NCBI GenBank assembly: GCA_020744425.1
Contig: JAGMUV010000043.1
Span: 62,001-126,000 of the forward strand
DNA from: Dactylonectria macrodidyma
Taxonomy: Eukaryota; Ascomycota; Sordariomycetes; Hypocreales; Nectriaceae
DNA: 64,000 bases
Direction of reading: 5' to 3'
How positions within the stretch are numbered: position 1 is the first letter of the stretch; every line of letters starts with the position of its first letter. The translations under genes were made by a program, and so were the position numbers. The notes under the pieces are model-generated. The model saw only the letters and a program-made list of their open reading frames with translations, did not search any database and was not told the DNA's origin. Below, in pieces: positions 1-9,670 of this stretch.

Positions 1-664
1 GCCCATCGGGCACACCGAACATCCAAGACGCGTGCATGATTGGTCTTCAGATGGCCCCGCAGGGCGGCGTATTGTCCCGTGGGGGGGCTTTGGTCGCTTG
101 TTCTCAGACTCTATTGGTGAACTCTGGAGCACAGCCACTTATGCAGGCCACTTATTTCAATCACTAGAGTGCTCGTAAAGGTAACGCGAATTCTTATCTG
201 GTGCCCATTGCCGTTATTAGTGAGAGCCCCGCCCCACAAGTCTTTCAATTAATCCTTCCTGTAACGTACATGATAAGCATGCGGATCAAACAAGCATGCG
301 GATCAAAAATCATAACCTTCGAAATAGAAATCGCTATAAAAACACAACTAACGATCTAATCAATTAAAATCAACCACTATACTCTTCCCAATATATCCCA
401 ATAACTACCTACACGTCCTTGCATTATGTCCGGGCTTGCCGCACACTCCACAGCGCCTTTCCTTCGGTCGCGCTGACCCTCCTTGACCACCACTTTTCGA
501 CGATTCAGCCACTACCTGCGCATTAACATCCATCCGATCAATTGCTTCCCTTCCTTCATCTACTGTCATCACCCCTCTTTTCTGTAGGCGGGTCCTTTTT
601 GCCCTACGGCGCCGGCTTAGTATCTCATTTGCCTGTCGAAGGTCGCGGTTCTCAGCCCTCAATA

Positions 665-2606
665 AGTCGCCCACCCTAGTTTTGGCCCACCCCTGGCTTT
701 GGCCCGCTCTATTTAGCCTACATCGCACAACTGGTACATCGACGTAACTAGGTCGCAACAAAGTCAAATTAAATGGTAAAAATACAAGGAAAATCGCATT
801 TGGCGCTCTTTAGTCGCTTTCTTCGTCTGCACTTGAATCTCGCTCCATATAGCGTTTTGTTGGTCGCCGATTGCGTCCCGACCGTCGAGCCAGTGCCGGC
901 TCCTCTTCCGACTCAGAGCTACTCTCCCCCCCCACGATAATGACCTCTTGTACCGCATTTCTTGCCTTCCGAACACGTTGTTGAGGCTCTCGATTAGCTT
1001 GTGCAAGTATCTGCGCAAGGCTTGCAAAGCGCTCGTTCGGATCTTGGACGATTTTGCGACGTTTAGGCGGTTTTGCCTGGGCGAGTTGCACCCGCAAGCG
1101 TTCGATCTCACGGTCCCTTAGTATAACCTCCATCGCAACCTTATCCAACGCCGCAGCGGCTTTTCGAATAGACAGTCGTGAAGTGGGAGAGCCGCTCTTC
1201 TCAGCAAATAGCTTTACGACGTCGCCGCCGCGTTTTGGTGTTGAAATATCCGAGGTGACACGTAGTGGTATAGCTGGCCGTTTAGCCACCACGACCCATC
1301 GAGAATTTAGAGGTTTGGCTACGTTTTTAGGGTATAAGCCTGTCGCCTTCCACCCGGATTGAACGTTTTCCTTTCGAAGACCAATTTCTCGAGCTTTCGC
1401 ATAAAATTCGAGAAAGTTTGCCTTTCCAACCTTTGTCGTATCTGTCAAAGCCGTATGCTCGCCAACTAGCCTACGATAGGCCGTTTTTAAACTGGAAAAG
1501 CAGCCGAGATCCAAGGGCTGGAGGACATGGGAAGTATGAGCAGGGAAAAAGAGTAAGTGAACGTTGTTTAGGTAACACATAGTCATAAATTCGTCCGAGG
1601 TATGACTGCCGTGACCGTCGACGATAAGTAGGCGACTATCGGCTGGGTTCTCAGGTTGCGTTTGGGGTAAAAACACCTTCCCTAGCCACTCGACAGCAAT
1701 ATCATTGCTTGTCCACCCGTTTTCCGAAAAGGTAACATGCCAGCCAGGATGCTTAGCTAGGAAATCCTTCTTGAACCATTGTTCTTGGATACTTTTGGCC
1801 TTGAAGATGACCAGGGGGTTCAAAGCGACCCCGAGCGCCGAGATGCACTCCACAATAGACGTCCAAGTCCGGGCATTTATCGTTTTGACTGGTACCGCGT
1901 TAGGATTCTCCTGCGAGGAGCCGATAACAAGCCCGTTAATGCCTTGGCCCTCCATAATGCCGCCCTCGTCGGCGTTGTACCTCCGCCGGGGAGGGATCCA
2001 GCTCACAGTCTCGTATAGGTTGAACAAGTGCCTGATATTATCCGGAGTGGCCGCATTTATACGTTTCCAGTCAGTTCGACGGCCTAACTTTGTCTTGACG
2101 GCTAAATGGCGCTCCACGAAGTGACTGGACCACTTCCTCCCTAGGGGCTTGTGGTCACCTTGTTGTTTAAGCACGCTGCTAGCGATTGCTCGCACTTGTG
2201 CGTGTGTTGGCGCGTAACCGAGGGCCTCCTGCCGCAAAATCCATTGCTTAAGATGTTCTTCCTGATTGGCTGTGAGCCGCTGCTGGTCGTCGTGTGCCGT
2301 ACGTTGAGGTTGGGCACCATTAAGGCGGGCGCGAAGTGTCCCTCTTGGTACTCCATGGCGTGTGGCAGCGGTCCTGACGGCAACACCATTCCTGACGTCC
2401 ACGATGGCGTTTTGTAGGTCCTGCTCTGTATATTCAGGCATTTCGAACACGGAGAGGAAAATACAAAAGAAAGTAAGTCAATTGATGAAAAATCCGATTT
2501 TTAACAATTTATTGTAGGTGGTAGCGCGGATCTGACGCGTGCGGCGGAGCGCGTTTTTGGGGTGGGCCAAAGCCAGGGGTGGGCCATAACTAGGGTGGGC
2601 GACTTA
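665..2606 (-). mobile_element. Fot/pogo element C inserted in A1
   Basis: This is a 1942-bp element with about 41-bp inverted repeats beginning AGTCGCCCACCCTAGTT and flanked by TA (663-664, 2607-2608). Removing the element and one TA restores a sequence that aligns without a gap to uninterrupted copy A2 near 30875. The inverted repeat contains TTTGGCCC units 17 bp apart. It carries one open transposase gene and shows no sign of decay. Confidence 0.94.
810..2450 (-). CDS. pogo C transposase (HTH CENP-B + DDE_1), intact
   Basis: This is a 546-residue intronless reading frame. Residues about 5-60 look like a psq/CENP-B-type helix-turn-helix (YTEQDLQNAIVDVRNGVAV), followed by a second HTH_Tnp_Tc5-like domain to about residue 130. 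The DDE_1 core has aspartates in YNADEGGIM, LLIVDGHGSH and QPLDLGCF. The C-terminus has a basic, coiled-coil-like stretch and an acidic tail with RRSGRNRRPTKR. A second ATG lies three codons in (2441) and could be the true start. It would cut and paste its own element by binding the terminal repeats. It is related to the B-family proteins, but its reading frame runs through the positions where those genes have introns. Confidence 0.93.
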   Translation of the reverse strand: MFEMPEYTEQDLQNAIVDVRNGVAVRTAATRHGVPRGTLRARLNGAQPQRTAHDDQQRLTANQEEHLKQWILRQEALGYAPTHAQVRAIASSVLKQQGDHKPLGRKWSSHFVERHLAVKTKLGRRTDWKRINAATPDNIRHLFNLYETVSWIPPRRRYNADEGGIMEGQGINGLVIGSSQENPNAVPVKTINARTWTSIVECISALGVALNPLVIFKAKSIQEQWFKKDFLAKHPGWHVTFSENGWTSNDIAVEWLGKVFLPQTQPENPADSRLLIVDGHGSHTSDEFMTMCYLNNVHLLFFPAHTSHVLQPLDLGCFSSLKTAYRRLVGEHTALTDTTKVGKANFLEFYAKAREIGLRKENVQSGWKATGLYPKNVAKPLNSRWVVVAKRPAIPLRVTSDISTPKRGGDVVKLFAEKSGSPTSRLSIRKAAAALDKVAMEVILRDREIERLRVQLAQAKPPKRRKIVQDPNERFASLAQILAQANREPQQRVRKARNAVQEVIIVGGESSSESEEEPALARRSGRNRRPTKRYMERDSSADEESD

Positions 2607-3860
2607 AGGCATTCTCATGCATCATTGCCTTAGTTCCCTTAGAAAGAGACTTTAGTGCTCCTAGAATTGACTCTGGAGAGCTACTTTGATGCCTTCTGAT
2701 TCGTCTTTCAAGGTATTCAGACTGAGACCTGGCCTCAAGGACGGTCTTTGGGGTCTTTGAAACCCAAGGGGCAGAGGCGCTAGCCTCCTCCTCAACCGGC
2801 GTTGGAGTCCGTAGCTGCACATCAAGCTTCGAGACTACACTTTCCGGGTCAAGAGGAACAAGCCCTGCTCCTCTAAAGGCTGCCTTGATATTTCTTTCTG
2901 TCATAGTGGCTTGAAATGCGGCGTAAAAGGCCGGAAAGAACTCGGTCTTCGAAACGTGGGTTATAGAGCATCTGATCAGATGCTCTATTTCTCGACCATA
3001 AGCCTTCTTGAGCAGCCCAAAGCACCCGACGTCAAGAGGCTGAAGCAGATGAGAAGAATGAGGCGGCATACAAAGCGTAATGATCTTGTTCTCCTCGCAA
3101 TATATCTCAAAGTCGGCTGAGTGGTGACTTTCGTGCCCATCGAGGATTAAAAGACGATAGGGACCAGTTGATCGGTTGGTTGTACACCGGTCAAAGTGCT
3201 TTAGCCACTCAAGACCTATCTCGTTATCGGTCCAGCCATTTCGAGACGTTGCAATAGCCCAATCGCCCGGGAGGTTGCTTTCTCGGTACCAGTTGGCGAG
3301 GTGATATTGGCCTGCACCTATGATAAACGGCTGGATCGCTCGGCCTTCCGCATTGATCGCCTGAATGACAGTAATCCATTCCCGGCTTCCAGGCTGCACT
3401 GATTTTGGTCTTCCACGCCTTTCTGAACCTGTGACGACCATTCCGCTTGCAATCATGCCCATCAGAAAGCCAGTCTCGTCAAAGTTGTAGATATCATCTA
3501 ATCGGATGCCGTACTTCGCGATTGTGTTCTCCACGAGCCTAAACCAGTTGCGAATAATAGTCGGATCTTCGCATTTGGCTCTCTGATAGTCGTATTTACG
3601 AAAAAAACGCGTCTTGAGCTCTTCGTGTCGCTTGACGAAGTTAGAAGCCCAGCGCTTGCCGACAGGTAACGCGTCGCGGTCGGCGAGCAATCGGTTGGCC
3701 ATTTCTTCAACACCACGCAGTCGCGGGGGAAATCCTCGCGAATCTAGGTCGAGAATGAACTGAATAATGATCTGTTCCTCTAGATCAGATAGTTTGCGTG
3801 ATTTAGGGATCCAATCGCAACGCGCGGATATGCCATGCTGTCGGCGGTAGAGAGTAGTAA

Positions 3861-5690
3861 AATACTTCGAACACCCGTTAAGTTGCCAAGGCAAGGGACT
3901 TAACGGCTGAATATCCAGCCCGAAGGGTAAATACCGTATACCTACCTGATATTAAACTCTGCTGGGGGAACCCTCTAGATCCCCCTTTCGACTGCGGCGG
4001 TAACCAGCTGTTAAAACCACTTCAAACCTGTAGCAAGGGAGTTGACTGATAGTCATAGGGGTACCTCTACCGCTTCTTGACAGGCCCAATCAACATGGCC
4101 GTGGTATTTATACTGAGCGCCACGTACCTGTAGGGCCTTCACGTGATGTGAACCCTAGCAATCAGCATCTCCTCAACCACCGTTAGATCAGGTAGATTGC
4201 CGGGGACTTCCCCGAAGTCAAGGTTATTCGCAGCGCTAAAGAAGTAGGGCTCGTTAGAGGCTCTTCCCTTGCCTCGACTAATGCAGCGGCTGCAGCTTTT
4301 CGAGCTATTTCTCTTCATATCGAACCAACGCTCCTGGCAGCGAATGCAACTATGCACCTTGTCGTCAGTCAGGGCAGTATAGAACTCCCGCACAAGCGCC
4401 TGATTCTCCTCACTAAGGACAGGCAAGTTAATGTCTCCTGTAAAAGGTGGATCAATTATCGGATCAAACTGTCGCTCTTGAGGCTGTGGCCGTGGGCGCG
4501 GGTTAAAGGTGCCTCGACGTGTATAGCGGCCGCAGCGATGACCCTGTGGCAGTAATGAAGGTGTGGTAGGGAATGATTCCTGTGGTATAGGCGTGCCTAG
4601 CACAACAGGAGCCGTTGGAAGAGTGCCTAGAGGAATTGGCGTTTGAGGAATCGGCGTGCCCAGAACTACTGTTGGCAGGCTAAGGGTAGGAGGGATAGGG
4701 GAAGGTCCCTCTACCGCGCTTGGGGTAGATGGACCCAGCAGAGGTCTAGGCAGTCCCTGGAGTGCGGGCGCCAGGCGACGGAATAAAGCAGGCGTGACAG
4801 GAGGTTGTAAGCCGTGCACAGACGCAGGCGTTGGCGCAGTCCGCCTTGGAGGCGTCAGGTTAGCTAGCGAATCGGTCCTTTTCGTGGCTCTGCGTGGCGA
4901 TAGCCTTGAGGCGATATTCCGCATGGCGGCAGCGGCGGCTCGAGATCCGGCTTCCCGTTCCCTTCGGCGTGCCCTACAGCTAGCACACTCGCCTGTAAAC
5001 TTCGTAGGGTCCTTGACGCTGCGAAATTCGACTTCGGGCAGGTCTTGCTGGCAGGCCTTGCTGGCAGGTACGGCAGTTTCGAACTGCTTGGGGTATGTCG
5101 TCCTCCATCTGGCCGTATATATATCCACCTCTTACCCACCTAGACTGCTAGGTATCGCTCGGGCAGGAGGCTTTGCGACGGCTTACGTCCAATACCATGG
5201 TAGATCTCGATAGAGAGGCTGTCTTTGAGGTAGTTAGATCAGGTCTGAATGATCAGGGAGGAAACTGCACTGCTTCCCAGAGGCAGGGTAACTGGGGAAT
5301 CTTGAGAGGTAGCCGGGTGAGGAGGTAATATGTGAACCTAGATACCGTTAGCAACCTGATAGGTTTGATAGATTGGACGGAAGAGGGAAGCAGCCGCCAC
5401 GTAGGTTAGTGTAAGGAGCAAGGGGCACGGGGCTTTTATTCAGTCAGAATCGTGCTTAGAAACCCAACAAATTGATTGCATTGAAGAATAGAAGAACCTG
5501 AAAGCTCTTGGAGAGCTTGCCAAGCTAGTTACCTCGTCAACGCTCAGGGGTTTGTGGGCCTTCATTTGGTGGCATTATCAGCCGACCAATTCCAGCACGA
5601 GTTGAGCACAGGCCAGGCCAATTGGCCAATCAGAGGAGGTTTTATGCTCGATTCTTTCTGACTGAGTAAAACGCCCTTCGGGCTGAATAA
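3861..5690 (-). mobile_element. Truncated Helitron remnant inserted in A1
   Basis: The boundaries come from loss of alignment of A1 to its relatives A2 and A3 and are good to about 5 bp. The element encodes the beginning of a Helitron protein on the minus strand. Its 3' side (left) has a hairpin with a perfect 9-bp stem (3875-3883 pairs with 3898-3906) about 14 bp from the border, as expected of a Helitron 3' end. Subterminal inverted motifs (CAGCCCGAAGGG) occur near both ends. No target duplication is evident, which fits a Helitron. The Rep and helicase regions are missing, so it is a non-autonomous or decayed copy. Confidence 0.7.
4139..5128 (-). pseudogene. Helitron-associated N-terminal domain, truncated
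   Basis: This is a 329-residue frame with a proline-rich middle and a Cys-rich C-terminal part (CIRCQERWFD...CSRCISRG), ending in VVEEMLIARVHIT. The pattern of CxxC pairs followed by GEVP...EEMLIARVH is the N-terminal region (DUF6570-like) found before the Helitron Rep domain in fungal Helitron helicases. After a break, 4130-4092 reads VRGAQYKYHGHV, the next conserved motif of the same proteins, so the frame has decayed rather than ended naturally. The Rep and Pif1-like helicase parts are absent. Assignment is from motif memory only. Confidence 0.68.
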
Positions 5691-5923
5691 GGGATTTCAT
5701 AGACCTTTGCAGCGCGTCGAAGACTTAATTCTCGGTTATTTTGGTAGGCCTGAAGTGCAAGAAGCACCTTAGCCTCTATATTCGCCCGCGGCATGCTGGG
5801 TGGTTGAGGAATAATTAATCAAATAGAAATGTTGTAGGTTGAGGGATTTTTGATCCGCATGCTTGTTTGATCCGCATGCTTATCATGTACGTTAGTAGAA
5901 CTGGCCCTGTTATACTTTCAGCC

Positions 5924-7053
5924 ATGGCATTTTTTGCTGAGACAACTGCTGCCGAGGACAACACCGGTGCAACAACTGCCAGCGCCGCCGCCGACGATAT
6001 CATCGAGGTCGACCCCAGGGCCAACCCCGACCCCGACGAAGGCTACGAGGCCGACTGGCTATCGACCGCGACGACGTCCATCTCCTCGAGCGTCCGGGAC
6101 TACGTCTTCGAGAACAACCGCCGATACCACAAGTTCAAGGAAGGGCGCTACCTCATCCCCAATGACAACGAGGAGCAGGAGCGCGAGGACATGAAACACG
6201 CCCTCGTGCTGCATCTCTGCGGAGGCAAGCTGCATCTGGCGCCGTTGGATCATCCTCAGAATATCCTCGATGTCGGCACTGGCACGGGCATCTGGGCTAT
6301 CGACAGTGAGACTACGCTTCATGCGAGCCCCCGAGTTTGTACAAGATATTGAATTTTATGACTAATATGGTACTCCTCGAATTGAATGCAGTGGGCGATG
6401 AGTACCCCTCTGCGGAAATCACCGGCATCGACCTCAGCCCGATCCAATCGTCATGGGTGCCTCCCAACGTCAAGTTCATCGTCGACGACGCCGAGACGGA
6501 ATGGGTAGACCCTCCAAACTCGCTCGACTGCATCCACCTGCGCCACATGGCTCTGACTATAAAGGATATGCCGCGCCTCTTGGCGCAAGCGTACAAGACC
6601 CTGAAACCGGGGGGTTGGATCGAGCTGCAGGACTTCCTGTACATCACACACAGCGACGATGGCTCCAAGCCCGACGACTACAAGTACGACGAATTCGTCA
6701 GGCTGCTGCGCGAGGGCTTTCTCAAGTTCGGCTTCGATCTACACGGGCAGCAGAAGAACGAGGGCATGGTCAAGGACGCCGGCTTCGTTAACGTCGACAA
6801 CAAGATGTACAAAGTGCCCATCGGCACGTGGCCCAAGAACAAGGGGCTCAAGAAGGCGGGGCTGTACAACATGGCCATCATACTCGACTTCTTCTCGGCT
6901 GTCATGGCCCCCTTCACCCGCGGCCTTGGATGGTCCACCGAGCAGGTCGAGGTCTTCCTGATCGACGTCAAGAAGTCCATCCATAACACCAACATACACG
7001 CGTATTACACCCTTCACATGGTCATTGGACAAAAGCCGTTGGATGCGGCTTAG
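5924..7053 (+). CDS. LaeA-like SAM-dependent methyltransferase
   Basis: Two exons, 5924-6305 and 6392-7053, joined across an 86-bp intron (GTGAGA...GCAG, with ACTAAT as a possible branch site), give 347 residues. The join restores AIDMGDEYPSAEITGIDLSP, which fits the family exactly. Motif I for S-adenosylmethionine binding is ILDVGTGTGIWAID, followed by GIDLSPIQ and the late motif LKPGGWIELQD. The class (Methyltransf_23, LaeA/TAM-like) includes regulators of secondary metabolism and small-molecule methyltransferases; the true substrate cannot be read from sequence. An upstream ATG at 5867 lies inside the A1 inverted repeat, so I use 5924. The element ends 31 bp upstream and must have replaced or displaced the native promoter. 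Confidence 0.9.
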
Positions 7054-7544
7054 GCGTTTTCTGCAATGCGGTGCAACTCCGGAGACCGAGTCTTTTATAA
7101 CGACATCCTAAGAAGTTACGGTTCACGATCCTAAGGTTGGATATCTTCCTTTTACAGTGGTCGAGGATGGCATTGAAGCACCCAAGTAAGCTATCGTGAC
7201 GTTACTTCACTGTTCTACCCTAGTTAAATTTATGGATGTACACCGGAGACGAGCTCCGCCCGAGTTCATTGGAGATTGTGACGATTTCGCCTCTGTTATC
7301 ACCACAAATGCGCTGGCTCATATGCTCTAGGCTAATCGGGATGAGCAGCACCTTGCTTATCCGGCATTGCCTGTGAGACTGAACGCGTAAGCGGGCCCGC
7401 ACACTGAGGTGTCGGCTGAGGCAAGGGGATTGCGCCTTACGTGACGCCATATGCTACTTGTTGGACCAGAGGTCGACAGTATTTGCCCTATATCCTGCCG
7501 CTACCAATCTTGTCCTGGGTGACGCTTTGAGCACGGAATTAGGG
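7054..7544. other. No gene seen
   Basis: This is the 3' flank of the methyltransferase gene. Short open frames on both strands show no recognisable motif, splice pattern or repeat ends. Confidence 0.5.
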
Positions 7545-8072
7545 TTAGCGTATGCGACTCGGATGACTCGAAGTTGCGGTGCGCAGAGTCCCGGTAAATC
7601 CGTGTCCAACTATGCCAAAGATGGCCAGAGAGTTGGGAGAAGTCCAAAGATCGCAGCTGATGTGGATCCTTGACTTTGCCGATTGTGTGCGTTGCTTGAC
7701 TTTCTCCTTCTGAGCTTCATACTGTCGCATAATCCATTTCTTGATGGTCTCGTGTGTGTCTGGAAGCCAAGTATCGATATCGGTATTGAGATAGGCCAGG
7801 AGGGCCCGAATTTTAGGGCACTCTATAAGCCGAAATGGGAGAGAACACGCGGTAATGAACCGCACATATAACACTTCGAGCTGGTCTGGGTCGATCGAGT
7901 CTCCACATTGATCGTTGAGCCTGCGGCGTCTACGGGGATTCTCTTCGGCCGTAAGACGAGCTTGTTCGAGAATAGTCTGTATGTTTGTCACCTTAGCTGC
8001 TCGGGGCGCGCCTTTGGAGCCGCTGTTCCACCAGAACAGGAATACGTTTTGTCGCAATGCCTGCAGCGCCAT
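7545..8072 (-). pseudogene. hAT transposase fragment
   Basis: This is a 175-residue minus-strand frame. It contains the stretch SRIHISCDLWTSPNSLAIFG, a hallmark of fungal hAT transposases just before the catalytic domain, preceded by a run matching their usual order (LIECPKIRALLAYLN...THETIKKWIMRQYE). The BED zinc finger, catalytic triad and dimerisation domain are missing, and both sides lose the frame. Upstream sequence to about 8250 may be a decayed continuation. Confidence 0.72.
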
Positions 8073-8261
8073 TCCTCATTTCCGGTACGTTGGTTATAGC
8101 ATCTCGTCTCTATCTCCTCGTCTGGCATATGAGAGAAGGCCCATGATGTTCTTGGCTTAGCACACGAAGCTGTGGAAGCCGTGCGAGGTCGCGATGGTTG
8201 GCATTGAGAGGTTTGGCTCTCTCTAGTGCAAGCTTTTTCAGATCTTCAACAGCGGCGTCGG

Positions 8262-8577
8262 CATCGGGCATGTAGATTGATCGTGCTGGTGCCCCGGTTC
8301 CAGAAGACCACCCGACAATCGGGTTTCAGTTAAACCGTTTCATGCTGGGCATTCGGGATCCCGAGCCGTCTTTGCATTTTTATATGGATTTGATGGGCAT
8401 GAGCAAGATTTTCCCCTGGAACACTGGGCCTATGACGGTGTATTATCTGGAATACCCAGGAACCATGCCCATCGTGTAGACCTGACTGCCTACGCCCGCG
8501 ACACTCTCCCCAACCTAGAGCGCACGCACACTACGGCTTCTAGAACTTTGCCACTACCACGGATCTGAAAGGTGTCA
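8262..8577 (+). pseudogene. Glyoxalase I (lactoylglutathione lyase) fragment
   Basis: One frame reads HPTIGFQLNRFMLGIRDPEP and then LHFYMDLMGMSKIF (about 8310-8475), the glyoxalase I metal-site and helix region. A stop follows. A second frame then reads LTAYARDTLPNLERTHT, and a third reads LLELCHYHGSE, matching the later metal-binding segment. Three frames for consecutive family motifs show a frameshifted remnant. The intact enzyme would isomerise the methylglyoxal-glutathione adduct. Neighbouring hAT and LINE debris suggest repeated insertion here. Confidence 0.62.
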
Positions 8578-8774
8578 CATGTAAATGGGAAGATGTCATG
8601 CATGTGAGGGTAGTAGAGTGTCAAATTGGCCTTAATCACTACTCAAGTCAAGAGGACGAAGGTTCCAGTTATATACACAACAATGGTGTCCAAGTGGGTC
8701 GGGACGCCTCCTCGGCTGGTGCGGAATATCGTTTGACAAAGGTGACTGACCGCAACGGAGGGAAGTTCACATAC

Positions 8775-8860
8775 CGGACCTCACCATGGAGGAAGTTGAG
8801 GAAACATTGCTAGCAGTGAAACCTTGGAAAGCGCCTGGAGCCGATCGTCTGATACAGCTC
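8775..8860 (+). pseudogene. LINE reverse transcriptase fragment
   Basis: The plus strand reads PDLTMEEVEETLLAVKPWKAPGADRL, which resembles the conserved entry to the reverse-transcriptase domain of fungal non-LTR elements (the KPWKAPG.D motif of Tad1-like LINEs). Nothing recognisable continues on either side. It is a very short remnant and the call rests on one motif. Confidence 0.45.
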
Positions 8861-9016
8861 TCTCGCTCCGCTAAATGAAGCCCGAGTCATGGGCGAATCG
8901 ATATTCTTTATTTGCTACTTCTCTCGGCCTAGAACGCCTAGCTGGCAGTAGCACCACTGAGTCAGGGACGGTGCGTGGGAGTTCCGAATACTAATGACTA
9001 ATTATCCGTAAACTGG

Positions 9017-9116
9017 GGGCGAGTCATACAGGCACAGCCCCGTACACGCACAGCTGGTCTAATTAGTCAGCAATAGCACTATAAATCCCCTCCCTAAGTG
9101 CCCTAAGGGCCCTGTA
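9017..9116 (+). repeat. Left terminal inverted repeat of the 654-bp MULE derivative
   Basis: One hundred bases are identical, in inverse complement, to 9571-9670. The stop codon of the internal ORF lies 2 bp inside this repeat's inner edge. Confidence 0.92.
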
Positions 9117-9117
9117 T

Positions 9118-9564
9118 TTATGGGCTATCTTGACCACGCAAAATACAGCATTTTGCACCCCTTCTATGGCCTTCTATATGACATTTGCTACAGGTAGGTA
9201 ATTTCTTTTCTAGCGGCTCCTGCAGCTCGGGCTCTTGGGGCTGCTGGGGCTGCTGGGGCTCTTGAGGCTGCTGGCGGGGGGGTTCTCGGGGCTGCTGAGG
9301 CCCGTGGTTGTGGTGAGAAAATCGGGTTTCAGTGCGATGTTTGAGATGCCATAATTCGTAAGAGTCTTCCTTTGCTAGAATTGAAAATTGGCAGCCTTGA
9401 CGCCAGCGATTGCAAGCATATAAAACAGTAGGTCGCTCAGAGCCTTGCCAAAATGAACGTGAGCGGCGAATAATAAATTTATAGCCACCAATTGCTGCAT
9501 AAATCATAAGATCTAAGTGAAGATCTTCTCGTGAGGTATAAACTTGTTGAGGTGGAAGGTCCAT
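9118..9564 (-). CDS. FAR1/zinc-knuckle protein lacking the MULE catalytic domain
   Basis: This 148-residue protein fits exactly between the element's inverted repeats. Residues about 10-90 form a FAR1-type DNA-binding domain (ACNRWRQGCQF...HLKHRTETRFSHHNHGP). A Gln/Pro/Glu-rich linker follows, then a CCHC zinc knuckle (CSKCHIEGHRRGAKC). In full MULE transposases such as the one at 18890-21475 the same two modules flank the DDE domain; here that domain is absent, so the join looks like an internal deletion that kept the frame. It could bind the element's ends but cannot catalyse transposition. A role as repressor or competitor is inference only. Confidence 0.78.
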   Translation of the reverse strand: MDLPPQQVYTSREDLHLDLMIYAAIGGYKFIIRRSRSFWQGSERPTVLYACNRWRQGCQFSILAKEDSYELWHLKHRTETRFSHHNHGPQQPREPPRQQPQEPQQPQQPQEPELQEPLEKKLPTCSKCHIEGHRRGAKCCILRGQDSP

Positions 9565-9570
9565 TGTTAT

Positions 9571-9670
9571 TACAGGGCCCTTAGGGCACTTAGGGAGGGG
9601 ATTTATAGTGCTATTGCTGACTAATTAGACCAGCTGTGCGTGTACGGGGCTGTGCCTGTATGACTCGCCC
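9571..9670 (-). repeat. Right terminal inverted repeat of the 654-bp MULE derivative
   Basis: This is the perfect inverse of 9017-9116. The start codon of the internal ORF is 6 bp inside it, so the ORF's promoter, if it has one, must lie within this repeat. Confidence 0.92.

Larger units (their letters stand above)
405..5794 (-). pseudogene. pogo A1 transposase, split in three by nested insertions
   Basis: The N-terminal piece runs from ATG 5794 to about 5692 (MPRANIEAKVLLALQAYQNN...). The middle piece is about 3860-2609 and holds the CENP-B-type HTH region and the DDE_1 catalytic core, with aspartates visible in FDETGF, LILDGHESHH and QPLDVGCFG. The C-terminal piece is 662-405 and ends in a CCHC knuckle (CGVCGKPGHNARTC). 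All three pieces are open, so the gene was probably intact when it was hit. The C-terminus stops just after the zinc knuckle, about 12 residues earlier than in A2. It can no longer be read as one protein. Confidence 0.88.
264..5892 (-). mobile_element. Fot/pogo element A1, carrying two nested insertions
   Basis: The ends are inverted repeats that begin ACGTACATGATAAGC and contain two copies of a 17-bp unit (AGCATGCGGATCAAA plus two bases). TA flanks both sides (262-263 and 5893-5894), the usual pogo/Tc1-mariner target duplication. Subtracting the pogo C insertion and the Helitron fragment leaves about 1.86 kb, the same as the uninterrupted relative A2 (30481-32340). The right end stops 31 bp before the methyltransferase start codon at 5924. 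The order of events is clear: A1 arrived first, then C and the Helitron landed in it. High confidence in both boundaries. Confidence 0.93.
9017..9670 (-). mobile_element. 654-bp MULE derivative with perfect 100-bp inverted repeats
   Basis: Positions 9017-9116 and 9571-9670 are perfect inverted repeats of 100 bp, beginning GGGCGAGTCATACAGGCACA. The internal 454 bp is filled by one ORF. The terminal motif CATACAGGCACAGC is shared with the large MULE at 17119. No 8-10 bp target duplication is seen, because the right end abuts pogo B1 directly and overlaps its first two bases. The perfect repeats argue for recent origin. Confidence 0.87.

Noticed and set aside
1054..2417. Several plus-strand open frames over the pogo C gene
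   Set aside because: They are antisense shadows of the transposase and show no domain of their own.
5867..5923. Earlier start codon for the methyltransferase
   Set aside because: It lies inside the inverted repeat of pogo A1, and the extra residues do not resemble the family.
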